Shown here: one piece after another, positions 16,748 through 24,577 of the stretch
Layout of the letters: each line of letters starts with the position of its first letter
How positions within the stretch are numbered: position 1 is the first letter of the stretch
Source: DASVEG01 sp035540495
Lineage (GTDB): Bacteria; Actinomycetota; Acidimicrobiia; Acidimicrobiales; CADCTF01
DNA: 64,000 bases
Reading direction: 5' to 3'
Assembly: GCA_035540495.1 (NCBI GenBank)
Contig: DATLGL010000004.1
Span: forward strand, 1-64,000
Position numbers and translations under genes: made by a program
Notes under the pieces: model-generated
Told to the model about the DNA's origin: nothing
Seen by the model: only the letters and a program-made list of their open reading frames with translations
Databases searched by the model: none

Positions 16748-17125
16748 GTGGGAGTTCCGCGCTTCACCGGTTTCAGCATCGCCTCAACCGATCCCCACGC
16801 GACGGTTGAGTTCTATCGGGCGATGGGCTTCGAGGTTCAGGAAGACACCCACGGCGGCGGCCGTTCGTGCGTCGACGCACCGAACCAGCACTTCGATGTC
16901 GATGATGTTCAGGCCGTTCCGCAGTGGAACACCGGTAGCCGGGGTCCGGGCGTCTCGATCGGCTTCGAGGTCGACGGCCGCGACGAAGTCGATGAGCTGG
17001 TCGAGCGGCTTGCGTCGCTTGGACACCGCGTCCAGCAGCCGCCTTTCGATGCGCCTTGGGGACGCCGATTCGCGGTCGTCGAAGATCCCAACGGCACGCC
17101 CGTCGGACTGATGAGCGCTCACTAG
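16748..17125 (+). CDS. Glyoxalase/VOC-fold protein
   Basis: 125 residues from GTG 16748; GATGAT lies six bases before it, a possible weak -10 for a leaderless message. VOC features: FTGFSIASTDPHATVEFYRA, GVSIGFEVDGRDEVDELVERL and VVEDPNGTPVGLM, the last being the usual DPdGN strand. Length is normal for a single-domain VOC protein. Substrate unknown. It lies alone between two boundary repeats. Confidence 0.8.
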   Translation: MGVPRFTGFSIASTDPHATVEFYRAMGFEVQEDTHGGGRSCVDAPNQHFDVDDVQAVPQWNTGSRGPGVSIGFEVDGRDEVDELVERLASLGHRVQQPPFDAPWGRRFAVVEDPNGTPVGLMSAH

Positions 17126-17140
17126 CCACCCAGACTCCGG

Positions 17141-17185
17141 GTACCGAACGCGCGATCGCGACTCCATCGCGCAGGCGTCGTGGAC
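17141..17185 (+). repeat. Array boundary repeat, partial
   Basis: GTACCGAACGCGCGATCGCGAC between a plus-strand VOC gene and a minus-strand methyltransferase gene. Confidence 0.4.
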
Positions 17186-17235
17186 GCGACAACAACTGCG
17201 CTCCGCGAGGCCCAGGCCGGTCCGGCTAGGTCGTC

Positions 17236-17913
17236 TCATTTGAGGGCGAGGACGTCGATCCACATCACGTGGCCCTGACGGTGGAGGAAGCTGTCGATGA
17301 CGAACCCGGCGTCGATGAGTGCGGCGTGCAGAGCGTTCTCGTCGTGGTTGGCGAACCACCGGTCGAGCTGAGCGGAGCTCCTCGGTCCACGTTCGGGCGC
17401 GTACGGCACAACTTCAAGACCTTCGGTTCCTCCTGAAGAGGTGGTAAGGGCCAGCGCTCCTGCCGGCTCGAGAACGCGATGCCACTCGCGCAGCGTTGCG
17501 CCGAGCAGCGGCGATGGCACGTGCAGCAGCGATGCAGCGCTCCAGACTCCGCGGACCGATGAACTCGCGATTGGCAGCGATGTGAGGTCCGCCTCAACTG
17601 CGGGTCCCCGGGCGGCCGTCTTGGCAGCCATTGTTGGTGAGCGGTCGACCCCGACAGCGGTACAGCCTCGCGACCTGAACCAGGCGACGTCTCGGCCCGG
17701 CCCGCAGCCAAGGTCGAGGATGATGCCACCGCCATCGATGTGAGCGACGAGCCATTCGCGGAGCTGCGCGACAGCAGGTGAAGCGGTGAGAGTCGACTGC
17801 TCGTACTCGCTCGCGATGCGGTCGTACGTCTTCGCTGTCTGCTTCTGCAGATGCCAAGGATCCGTCACCTCATCAGTTTCGAGCGATGACTCCGGTCGCT
17901 CCAGTCCGCTCAT
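17236..17913 (-). CDS. Class I SAM-dependent methyltransferase
   Basis: 225 residues from ATG 17913. Motif I is IILDLGCGPGRDVAWF, motif II VGVDRSPTM, and the post-motif region VRGVWSAASLLHVPSPLL fits a small-molecule methyltransferase of the UbiE/Methyltransf_11 type. It starts with YDRIASEYEQST, the common entry helix of this group. It would methylate a small molecule or protein; the acceptor is unknown. Flanked by boundary repeats on both sides. Confidence 0.82.
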   Translation of the reverse strand: MSGLERPESSLETDEVTDPWHLQKQTAKTYDRIASEYEQSTLTASPAVAQLREWLVAHIDGGGIILDLGCGPGRDVAWFRSRGCTAVGVDRSPTMAAKTAARGPAVEADLTSLPIASSSVRGVWSAASLLHVPSPLLGATLREWHRVLEPAGALALTTSSGGTEGLEVVPYAPERGPRSSAQLDRWFANHDENALHAALIDAGFVIDSFLHRQGHVMWIDVLALK

Positions 17914-17920
17914 ATCGCAC

Positions 17921-17980
17921 GCACCGAACCGCGTCCGGGTGCGACTTCATCGCCGCGCCGAACGGCGCGTCGGGAGCGCA
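17921..17980 (+). repeat. Array boundary repeats (two variants)
   Basis: GCACCGAACCGCGTCCGGG at 17921 and CGCGCCGAACGGCGCGTCGG at 17954; the latter shares CGCGCCGAACGGCGCGTCG with 16703. They lie upstream of the methyltransferase and before the phosphotransferase gene, a stretch of about 245 bases otherwise empty. Confidence 0.45.
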
Positions 17981-18159
17981 CGTTCTGTACGCCTCGGTGG
18001 TGCCCCGGATCGCCGACTCGGGCGCGCTCGCGGCCGCAAGCAGGACTCGCCCGAGCGTGGCACACAATTCGGCGCGTGTACGCGCCGCTCTGGCCAAGTC
18101 GGGCGCGGAGCGAAGCGGATACGGGAGTGACTGGTCGCAGCGTCGTAGCGTCCGGGCCT

Positions 18160-19374
18160 GTGGCCGTAGCGCACCTGGTTGTCGTCAGCGACGAAGGAGG
18201 TGTCGCAGTTGTTAATGGGCGACTACCGATGGTTCCGACTAGTGAACTGTTGTCTGCAGGCACGACTCTCGGGGTCCCCTTGGCGATCGTGCGCACGGTC
18301 AGCCGATTGGGCGACGATCGCGTCGTCCTGGCGGAGTGCGTCGGTTCTCCGGACAGCGATGACATCGATTGGGTTGACCCCTCCAGGGTTCGGGTCACCA
18401 GCGTCGACCTCGGTAGCGCGATCGCGGCAGCTTGCCGTCCGGACGATGACACGCCTCGCGCAGCATGGATGGTTCGCGGCTGGTTGAACAAGGCCCTGGA
18501 CGAGGTCGCCGAGCAGCACGGTCGGGTCACGAGCTTTCGGCAGCTCAAGCACTGGGCGCTTTCGGCCGTCGTTCACGTCGTTACAGAGACTGCCGATGTA
18601 GTCCTGAAACAGGTCCCGCCGCAGCTTGCCGCCGAAGGTCCGGTGACGGCGCTGCTCGCGGACCTCGGCCCTGGTGCGGTCCCTACGGTCCTCACCGCCG
18701 ACAGTGACCGATTCGTCATGGAGACCTTCGGCGGAACCGAGGGGTCGGTCGAGGCCGACGGACTCGAGGCGCTGGCCTCGCTCCAGCAGACCGCAACGGC
18801 GCACTGCGATCGGCTCTTTGCCGTGGGTTGCCGAACCCAGACGGCGAGCGCGCTCGCACTCGACATCGCAGCGCTGCTCGCCCGGGAGGACGTGCTCTTC
18901 GAAAGGACTTGGCAGCTGTCGACAACCGACGGTCGGCGGCCGACTCGATACCTAGAGCCCGAGGACGTCGCTCATCTCCGCGGGCAACTCGACCGGATCG
19001 CCGCCGACGCCCATCGTCTAGACCGGTCTGCCCCCACCACCATCGTCCATGGCGACTTCCACCCGTTCAACGTCGCCCGTGTCGACGATCGCACCGTCAT
19101 CCTGGACTGGGGGGCCGCCTTTCTCGGCGACCCTCGCGCGGATCTGCCAACGTGGCGGCAGCTCGCCCCCAGCGACGCTGGCGTGGATGACTACCTTGCC
19201 AAGTGGAACACGAGCGTCGACGACTGGGACCAGGTTGTTTACGCCGCGTACCTGATGAACGCACTGACGTGCGCAACGCTTGCAGACGCCGTCCTCGACG
19301 AATCCGCACGCAAGGACTGGAGCGCCGGCGTCCAGAAGCGCCTCATTGAGGCTCTCGAGCTCATGGGGAGGTAG
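18160..19374 (+). CDS. Phosphotransferase (APH/choline-kinase fold) with N-terminal extension
   Basis: 404 residues from GTG 18160; GTG 18127 is an alternative. The kinase-like fold is clear: ADVVLKQVPPQL holds the ATP-binding lysine, IVHGDFHPFNVARV is the catalytic Brenner motif, and VILDWGAAFLGDP the metal-binding Asp. The first about 110 residues form a strand-rich extra domain that I do not recognise, followed by MVRGWLNKALDEVA. Such enzymes phosphorylate small hydroxyl compounds, including aminoglycosides and macrolides, but substrate cannot be called from this sequence. Confidence 0.78.
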   Translation: MAVAHLVVVSDEGGVAVVNGRLPMVPTSELLSAGTTLGVPLAIVRTVSRLGDDRVVLAECVGSPDSDDIDWVDPSRVRVTSVDLGSAIAAACRPDDDTPRAAWMVRGWLNKALDEVAEQHGRVTSFRQLKHWALSAVVHVVTETADVVLKQVPPQLAAEGPVTALLADLGPGAVPTVLTADSDRFVMETFGGTEGSVEADGLEALASLQQTATAHCDRLFAVGCRTQTASALALDIAALLAREDVLFERTWQLSTTDGRRPTRYLEPEDVAHLRGQLDRIAADAHRLDRSAPTTIVHGDFHPFNVARVDDRTVILDWGAAFLGDPRADLPTWRQLAPSDAGVDDYLAKWNTSVDDWDQVVYAAYLMNALTCATLADAVLDESARKDWSAGVQKRLIEALELMGR

Positions 19375-19462
19375 GGAACGAAGCGCGAGTCGCCGAGTCG
19401 CGCCTCATGCCACGCCCTTCCTGGGAGCCAGCGACCTTGTGTAACCATCCTCCGACTGCCTC

Positions 19463-20330
19463 ATGCCGCTGACCGCACTCGCCCATAGCCGCGCCAGGAC
19501 TGACGACGGCGTTGACCTCTGGACGGCGCGGTCCGGTGTGGGAACGAGAGCCGTCGTTCTCTGCCACGGAGGGCCCGGCTCTTGGGACCAGATGGAACCG
19601 GTCGCGGAGATGCTCGACGATCTTGCCGTCGTCATCCGGTGGGACCAACGGGGGTGTGGGCGATCCGAAGGGAACGGTCCATACACCTACGAACGCTTCA
19701 TCGCCGATCTCGACACAGTCCGACGCCACTGGCAACTCAACTCGTTCGTCGTCGGCGGCCACAGCGGCGGCGCGTCGCTGGCGCTCTTCTACGCCGCATC
19801 GCACCCCGACCGCACCGCAGGAGTGATCTACATCTCCGGGACGGGTCTTAGCTGGACCGACAAGCACAGCCACGCGTACCGGCAGAACCGGCTCGCTCAC
19901 CTCGGCACGCACCGCGACCGGTGGGAGCAACTGCGCCGCTCGACGGAACTCGACGAGAGCGAGCGACGCGAGCTCACCCTCCTCACCTTCGCGACGGACT
20001 TTGGCGACGTCACCCCACACACGCTCGAACTTGCCCGGCGGTGGCTAGATGAACGATTCGATGTGAATCGCGACTGCAACACCGAACTCGGCCGCGAGAT
20101 GGGCGAACGAGAACGTTGGGTGGCGGGACGCCTCGGCAACATCAAGTGCCCGGTTCTGGTCCCACGGTCAACTCGACCCGAGGCCAGCGATCGCCGCCGA
20201 ACAGCTCGCCGGAAAGCTTCCCAACGCATCGATGGCGCTCCTCGACGAGGTCGGCCATGTGCCATGGGCAGACCATCCCGAACATCTGCGAGCCGCGCTG
20301 CGCTCGTATCTCAGGCAACTCGGTGCATGA
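19463..20330 (+). pseudogene. Alpha/beta-hydrolase (proline iminopeptidase-like), frameshifted
   Basis: The first 231 codons from ATG 19463 encode a proline-iminopeptidase-like hydrolase: CHGGPGSWDQM, IRWDQRGCGRS, the nucleophile elbow GGHSGGASL and CPVLV before the expected Asp region. Near 20160 the frame breaks. In another frame the rest continues as HGQLDPRPAIAAEQLAGKL and GHVPWADHPEHLRAALRSY to TGA at 20330, supplying the missing Asp and His. The join LV-HG would need two added bases (or one removed). Either the gene is dead or the assembly has an error here. Confidence 0.8.
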
Positions 20331-20420
20331 ACGACTATCGGCCAGCGACAGGTCCGGTGCGCGAACGATCGGGGCGCCTATGCGCAGTCACGACGGCTCT
20401 TAGGGCTGCCTGTCCCGGGG

Positions 20421-20555
20421 TCACAACCCCACGTCCGAACCGATCTCGAGCAACGTGTAGGTCACGCCGGCGCTCGCGTAGCAGGCGGCAGTTCGCTCGT
20501 GCGCTTCGCCAGCGCGACCGAACGACGGGTCGGGATCGTCGTTGGTGTCGCAGAT
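20421..20555 (-). pseudogene. Possible short gene or 3' remnant
   Basis: A 44-residue frame from GTG 20555 to TGA 20421 reads like protein (ICDTNDDPDPSFGRAGEAHE, then TAACYASAGVTYTLLEIGSD). It may be the C-terminal remnant of a larger gene, perhaps luciferase-like, but that is a guess. It overlaps a boundary repeat at 20516-20557. Confidence 0.25.
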
Positions 20556-20557
20556 CA
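20516..20557 (+). repeat. Array boundary repeat
   Basis: Core GACCGAACGACGGG, then GTCGTTGGT 9 bases on, which is nearly the inverse of ACCGAACGAC with one bulged base. This is the only copy in which the core has an obvious partner arm. Confidence 0.55.
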
Positions 20558-20604
20558 CTCACGGACGGTGCGGTCCGCCGACGGGGGCGGCCCGCACCAT
20601 CCGG

Positions 20605-21384
20605 CTAGCCCTGGTATAGCCAGATCCAGTTCCCGCTTGGGTCCTTGACCGCCGAGTTGCGCGGCATTCCTTCCGCGTCGCGTGGCGCGACCACTTCTCG
20701 CGCACCGGCGGCAACGGCTCTCTTGTGCGCCTCGGTGAGGTCTTCGACGAGCAGACCGAGTGTCGTTGCGCCAGGCCGGTCGGCTTGATCCGCGTCGGCG
20801 ACGAGGTGCAGCAGGAAGAAGTCTTTCTCGCCGTACTTGCTGAACACGAAGCCGGAGTACTCGGCGTCTTCGGTACGCCGGGTGATGTCGTAGTGAAAGC
20901 CGAACGCCTTCTGGTAGAACGCGACGGCGGCGTCGACGTCCTCGACGTTGATCTTGATTTGCACGGGCCGCGCGCCTGTGACGGTTGACATGGTGAGTCC
21001 CTTCTCAAGGTAGTAGTCGATGTCGGCCACTCGAGCGGTCAGCGCGCGCTGCTGTCGCTCCAGCCGCCGACGTTGGGTGGAGAGGACGTCGCGGATCGTT
21101 TCCCCGGTCGGGTCAGCGACCGCGCGCTTGATGTCTTCGATCGGTAGGTCGAGCCAGCGCAACGCCTGGATCACGCGCGCCTCTCGAACCTGTGATCGTC
21201 GATAGCGGCGGTATCCCGTCGCCGCGTCGACCTCCGCAGGATTCAGCAGAGCGACGTCGTCGTAATGCCGCAGCGTGTGCGTCGACAGCCCACTGATCTC
21301 GGCGAACTTCCCGATCGTCAGCAACTCGTCCCCAGCCACGAACCGCATCGTGGGGCTTCGGGTAACCCGAAGGTCAAGACCCAT
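20605..21384 (-). CDS. MerR-family regulator fused to a glyoxalase/VOC domain
   Basis: 259 residues from ATG 21384 (ATG 21348 also possible). Residues about 20-90 are a MerR winged helix: LTIGKFAEISGLSTHTLRHY, then TGYRRYRRSQV, followed by a coiled coil (RRRLERQQRALTARVADIDY). Residues about 145-259 are a VOC domain starting IKINVEDVDAAVAFYQKAFG and ending VKDPSGNWIWLYQG. The VOC part probably replaces the usual effector-binding domain, so the protein would sense a small molecule. Its targets may be its own promoter or the divergent VOC gene at 21495. Confidence 0.88.
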   Translation of the reverse strand: MGLDLRVTRSPTMRFVAGDELLTIGKFAEISGLSTHTLRHYDDVALLNPAEVDAATGYRRYRRSQVREARVIQALRWLDLPIEDIKRAVADPTGETIRDVLSTQRRRLERQQRALTARVADIDYYLEKGLTMSTVTGARPVQIKINVEDVDAAVAFYQKAFGFHYDITRRTEDAEYSGFVFSKYGEKDFFLLHLVADADQADRPGATTLGLLVEDLTEAHKRAVAAGAREVVAPRDAEGMPRNSAVKDPSGNWIWLYQG

Positions 21385-21413
21385 CACCGGATTTCTAGAA
21401 AGAGATGCGTCGC

Positions 21414-21460
21414 CACCCGATCGACGGGGGATGCGTGTCCAGCGAGCGCGACAGAATTGC
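21414..21460 (+). repeat. Array boundary repeat, full copy
   Basis: Core CACCCGATCGACGG, 18 bases, then GCGCGACAGAATTGC. Best copy of the second half; it lies in the divergent region between the MerR-VOC gene and the next VOC gene. Confidence 0.65.
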
Positions 21461-21494
21461 CCGCCGCTGCGCGTGCGATGGCTGGGGAGGCACC

Positions 21495-21962
21495 ATGAGC
21501 GAAGTCGTGTTGGAGCCGACGCGGGATCCGGTTTCTGCGTCCCTCGGCGTGGGCGTCGCAATCAACATCAGCGCCCGCGACGCGAAGGCGCTCATCAGGT
21601 GGATGCAAGACGTGCTCGGGTTCAACCTCGTTGCCCTGTACCAGGATCTGGACGACGGGCACGTGCGCGCATCGCGTTTGGAGTTCGGCAACCACGCGGT
21701 CCACGTGTCGCAACGCGGACCCTCCGAGACCGCGCCGCGCTACGGCGTCGGTATCGGTGTGATCGCCGCTGACGAAGCCGCGGTCGACGCGCTGCACGCG
21801 CGGGCCTTGGCCGCTGGTGCGGAGGTCGTGACTGTTCCGGAACAGTCCTTCACCGGCTCGTACCGGTTCAGCGTGCGCGACCCTGAGGGTGACGTCTGGG
21901 GCGTGGGCACCACGTGGCACGACAAGCCAGCCTCGCTGAACCTCCCTGAGCGCGTGATCTGA
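21495..21962 (+). CDS. Glyoxalase/VOC-fold protein
   Basis: 155 residues from ATG 21495, preceded by GGGGAGGCACC, a good ribosome site. VOC pattern: INISARDAKALIRWMQDVLGF, then HAVHVSQRGPSE, and the end FSVRDPEGDVWGVG. The type resembles extradiol-dioxygenase-like or bleomycin-resistance-like members. It is divergent from the MerR-VOC regulator and may be under its control. Confidence 0.82.
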   Translation: MSEVVLEPTRDPVSASLGVGVAINISARDAKALIRWMQDVLGFNLVALYQDLDDGHVRASRLEFGNHAVHVSQRGPSETAPRYGVGIGVIAADEAAVDALHARALAAGAEVVTVPEQSFTGSYRFSVRDPEGDVWGVGTTWHDKPASLNLPERVI

Positions 21963-22077
21963 CGCGCTTCAACGACACGTCGAGACGCGGGCGCGACCCA
22001 GCGACGGTCGGCGCTCGTTCCGATGCGTCCGAAGTATCCGGCACCCGTGGCTCGTCGGTGCGGTACGGATCGCGAGC

Positions 22078-22839
22078 GTGTTCGCCGAGGTTCATCGCGC
22101 GGCTGCGCCTTCGTTCGTGGTGGCAAGCATTCCGCATGGCGGACGGCAGTGGCCGGAGAGCGCTGCGGAGGATCTAGTCGTGGCACCGGAGTCCGTTGTA
22201 TCGGACTGGCACACGCCAGAGCTCTACTCGTTCCTCGCGGACGTAGGAGTGGACGCAGTCGAGAACAGAGCGAGCCGCTTCGTCGCTGACCCCAACAGGG
22301 ATCCGTCCACGGGCTTTGGATCAATCAACAACCATGTTGTTGCCGACACCGACTTCCGAGGTACGCGGCTCTACCGACGCCATCTCACGCCCGGTGACGT
22401 CTCGGCCCGTGTAGCGCTGGCCCACGCCCCTTACCATGAGGCATTGGATCTGCTCGCCGGGGAGGCCGTCGCGCGGCACGGCCGAGTTCTGGTCCTTGAC
22501 CTCCACTGTTTCGGTGCCGACGTTGACGCCGACATCGTGATCGGCGATGGGTGGGGCACGACCGCTTCGAGCGCAACCGTCGCAGCGGTCGAACACGTCC
22601 TCGAGCACCAAGGATTCCGCACCGTGCGCAACCAGAAGTTTCCCGGCGGGTGGATCGTGCGAAGGCATGGCCGTCCACCAGTGAGGGAAGCGATCCAGCT
22701 TGAACTCAATGCCCGCACCTATATCGATCCCGACACGGCACGGGGCGTGTTCGGTCTACCCCCATACGACGCCAGGTTTGAAGCTGTCCAACAACGGCTC
22801 CGCAGTGCGCTCGCGGCATTGCCGCAGCTCTTGAACTGA
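22078..22839 (+). CDS. N-formylglutamate amidohydrolase-family protein
   Basis: 253 residues from GTG 22078. The FGase fold shows in VVASIPHGGRQWPE (metal-binding His), VADPNRDPS, RRHLTPGDVSAR, VLVLDLHCFG and the Zn-peptidase-like GWIVRRHG. It is predicted to hydrolyse N-formylated or N-acyl glutamate-like amides in the cytoplasm. It stands alone; no histidine-degradation gene is near, so the housekeeping role in that pathway is unlikely to be its reason for being here. Confidence 0.8.
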   Translation: MFAEVHRAAAPSFVVASIPHGGRQWPESAAEDLVVAPESVVSDWHTPELYSFLADVGVDAVENRASRFVADPNRDPSTGFGSINNHVVADTDFRGTRLYRRHLTPGDVSARVALAHAPYHEALDLLAGEAVARHGRVLVLDLHCFGADVDADIVIGDGWGTTASSATVAAVEHVLEHQGFRTVRNQKFPGGWIVRRHGRPPVREAIQLELNARTYIDPDTARGVFGLPPYDARFEAVQQRLRSALAALPQLLN

Positions 22840-22842
22840 GTC

Positions 22843-22854
22843 GTTCGGCTTGCT
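22843..22854 (-). repeat. Boundary-like core in reverse orientation
   Basis: GTCGTTCGGCTT is the inverse of AAGCCGAACGAC, a core-like sequence on the minus strand, directly after the amidohydrolase stop. Most copies lie on the plus strand. Confidence 0.35.
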
Positions 22855-22953
22855 AGCAGAAGCGGAGTAGTAGAGCCGACAGCGCCGGCCTTCGCCGGGG
22901 AGACGCTGTGCGCGTGGACGGCTCTTGTCGGACGCAGCCGCTACGTTCGGCGG

Positions 22954-23514
22954 ATGGGGATTCTCGTCGTTGGTCTTGGTGGCACAACACGAGCGGACTC
23001 ATCGACGGAGAAGGCCCTGCGAGCGAGTCTTGACGCTGTGGAGCGGTCCGGCGCGGAGACAGTGCTGTTCGGAGCGGTTGACCTGGATCTGCCGATGTAT
23101 GCGCCGGAGCGTTCGGCCCGGACGCCGAACGCGCATCGTCTGATCGAGGCACTCCGTGCGAGCGCAGGAGTCATCGTCGCCTCCCCTGGCTACCACGGGA
23201 CCCTGTCAGGTCTGGTGAAGAACGCCCTCGACTACATCGAGGACATGCGCGAGGACGATCCCCCATATCTCGACGGGCGAGCGGTGGGCACGATCGCCTG
23301 TGCCTACGGTTGGCCCGCGACAATTCATACCCTTGCCGCACTTCGCTCGGTGGCCCACGCGCTCCGCGGCTGGCCCACGCCAATGGGCGCTGGCGTCAAC
23401 ACGGCCGAGAACATCTTCGGCGATGACGGCACCGTGATCGATGACAAGAGTCGCTTTCAGCTGGAACTCGTCGGACGACAAGTCGTCGAGTTCGCGCAAA
23501 TGCGCCGTACATGA
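22954..23514 (+). CDS. NADPH-dependent FMN reductase family protein
   Basis: 186 residues from ATG 22954. TACGTT at 22942-22947 is a -10 box six bases before the ATG, so the message is probably leaderless. The flavodoxin-like fold shows in ILVVGLGGTTRADSSTEKAL, VIVASPGYHGTLSGLVKNALD (the FMN-phosphate binding loop is SPGYHGTLSG) and the dimer helix. It would reduce FMN, quinones, azo compounds or chromate with NAD(P)H. Single gene between two boundary sites. Confidence 0.87.
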   Translation: MGILVVGLGGTTRADSSTEKALRASLDAVERSGAETVLFGAVDLDLPMYAPERSARTPNAHRLIEALRASAGVIVASPGYHGTLSGLVKNALDYIEDMREDDPPYLDGRAVGTIACAYGWPATIHTLAALRSVAHALRGWPTPMGAGVNTAENIFGDDGTVIDDKSRFQLELVGRQVVEFAQMRRT

Positions 23515-23522
23515 CGAGCAGG

Positions 23523-23569
23523 CGACCCGAACGACGGTTCGTGCGTGGTGGAGTTCGCGCCAGATCAGC
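23523..23569 (+). repeat. Array boundary repeat, full copy
   Basis: Core GACCCGAACGACGG then TTCGCGCCAGATCAG. It starts 8 bases after the FMN reductase stop. Confidence 0.65.
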
Positions 23570-23596
23570 GGCGGGTTCCGTGCCCGGCGCAAGTGG

Positions 23597-24469
23597 TCAG
23601 CTAGCAGCGGTCAGGTGCCGGACGACCTCTGGAAGGGCCGCTTCGTGCGCCGCATCGAGGGCTTCGGGTGTGCCGCCGTTGTCGAAGGGCGTCGGAGGCA
23701 TCTGCCCCTTGGGCCAGGGGCGGATGATGACGTGTCCGCATTCGGGGAAGTGGAGCCGCTGCACGCCTTCGCTCCGCCCATGGGCGGCCATGCGGTCACA
23801 GATCATCTCGGCCATTAACGACGCCGGGCAGGCAGCGTCCTCGCCGCCCGACAACAACAACAGCGGCCCGTTCGCCCTTTCGACAGCGATGGCCGCCGCG
23901 GCGACTGCCTCCGACTGTTCGAGCGCCGCGAGGTAGACACCAACCGAGCGCAGCCCGAGGTCAGTGCGCTCGGGCAGAAGGCCGCGCACCGCCGGAACGA
24001 ACGGCACGGGCTCGCCCCCGATGCTCCAGCTTGATCGAAACGACAGGCCCCGGACCCGCCCGCGGGGGTCGTAGCCGAACCACGCCACTGACTGGGGAGC
24101 GATGGCAACAACAGGGCCGAAGTGATCAGGAAACGTCGACGCCGCGAGGAGGCTGAGCTCGGCGCCCTTGGATCCGCCGATCAGGCCGACTCGCCCCTGT
24201 CGGATCTCCGGCCGTCGTCGGAGCCACTCGGCGGCAGCAACCACCGTCTCGACGGGGATCTCGCAGATCGCTGTCGGCAGCGGGTCGATGCCGAAGTAGG
24301 CGGCAGCGAGCACCGCTATGCCGTGGGGAGCCAACAGCGAACCCCACCAGCCCGGGATACCTCCACCTGAGCCGCTCAGCGCGACGACCGCGGGGTGAGG
24401 CCCTGGGCCATCCGGAACCCAGTACACCCCCGCCACCCCCGGCTCGCGCACCTCGATCTTCGTCGGCAC
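23597..24469 (-). CDS. Acyl-CoA thioester hydrolase/BAAT-type alpha/beta hydrolase
   Basis: 290 residues from GTG 24469, with TGAGG nearby as a possible ribosome site. HPAVVALSGSGGG is the oxyanion region, GLIGGSKGAELSLLAAS the nucleophile elbow (GGSKG) typical of the BAAT C-terminal family, LLLLSGGEDAACPA carries the Asp and CGHVIIRPWP the His. Family members cleave or transfer acyl groups from CoA. It lacks the N-terminal Ig-like BAAT domain, so it is the stand-alone bacterial form. Substrate unknown. Confidence 0.82.
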   Translation of the reverse strand: MPTKIEVREPGVAGVYWVPDGPGPHPAVVALSGSGGGIPGWWGSLLAPHGIAVLAAAYFGIDPLPTAICEIPVETVVAAAEWLRRRPEIRQGRVGLIGGSKGAELSLLAASTFPDHFGPVVAIAPQSVAWFGYDPRGRVRGLSFRSSWSIGGEPVPFVPAVRGLLPERTDLGLRSVGVYLAALEQSEAVAAAAIAVERANGPLLLLSGGEDAACPASLMAEMICDRMAAHGRSEGVQRLHFPECGHVIIRPWPKGQMPPTPFDNGGTPEALDAAHEAALPEVVRHLTAAS

Positions 24470-24507
24470 CGACCTCAGTCTGCGCCGGACGGAGACATCG
24501 TCGCCAT

Positions 24508-24555
24508 GCGTACGGATGGACGGCTGCGGGCGTGGGTCTTCGCGCCCGAAGTGCA
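24508..24555 (+). repeat. Array boundary repeat
   Basis: GCGTACGGATGGACGG core, like those at 8858 and 10402, in the gap between two minus-strand genes. Confidence 0.5.
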
Positions 24556-24577
24556 CTCGCCACCGCGCGTGCGGTAG

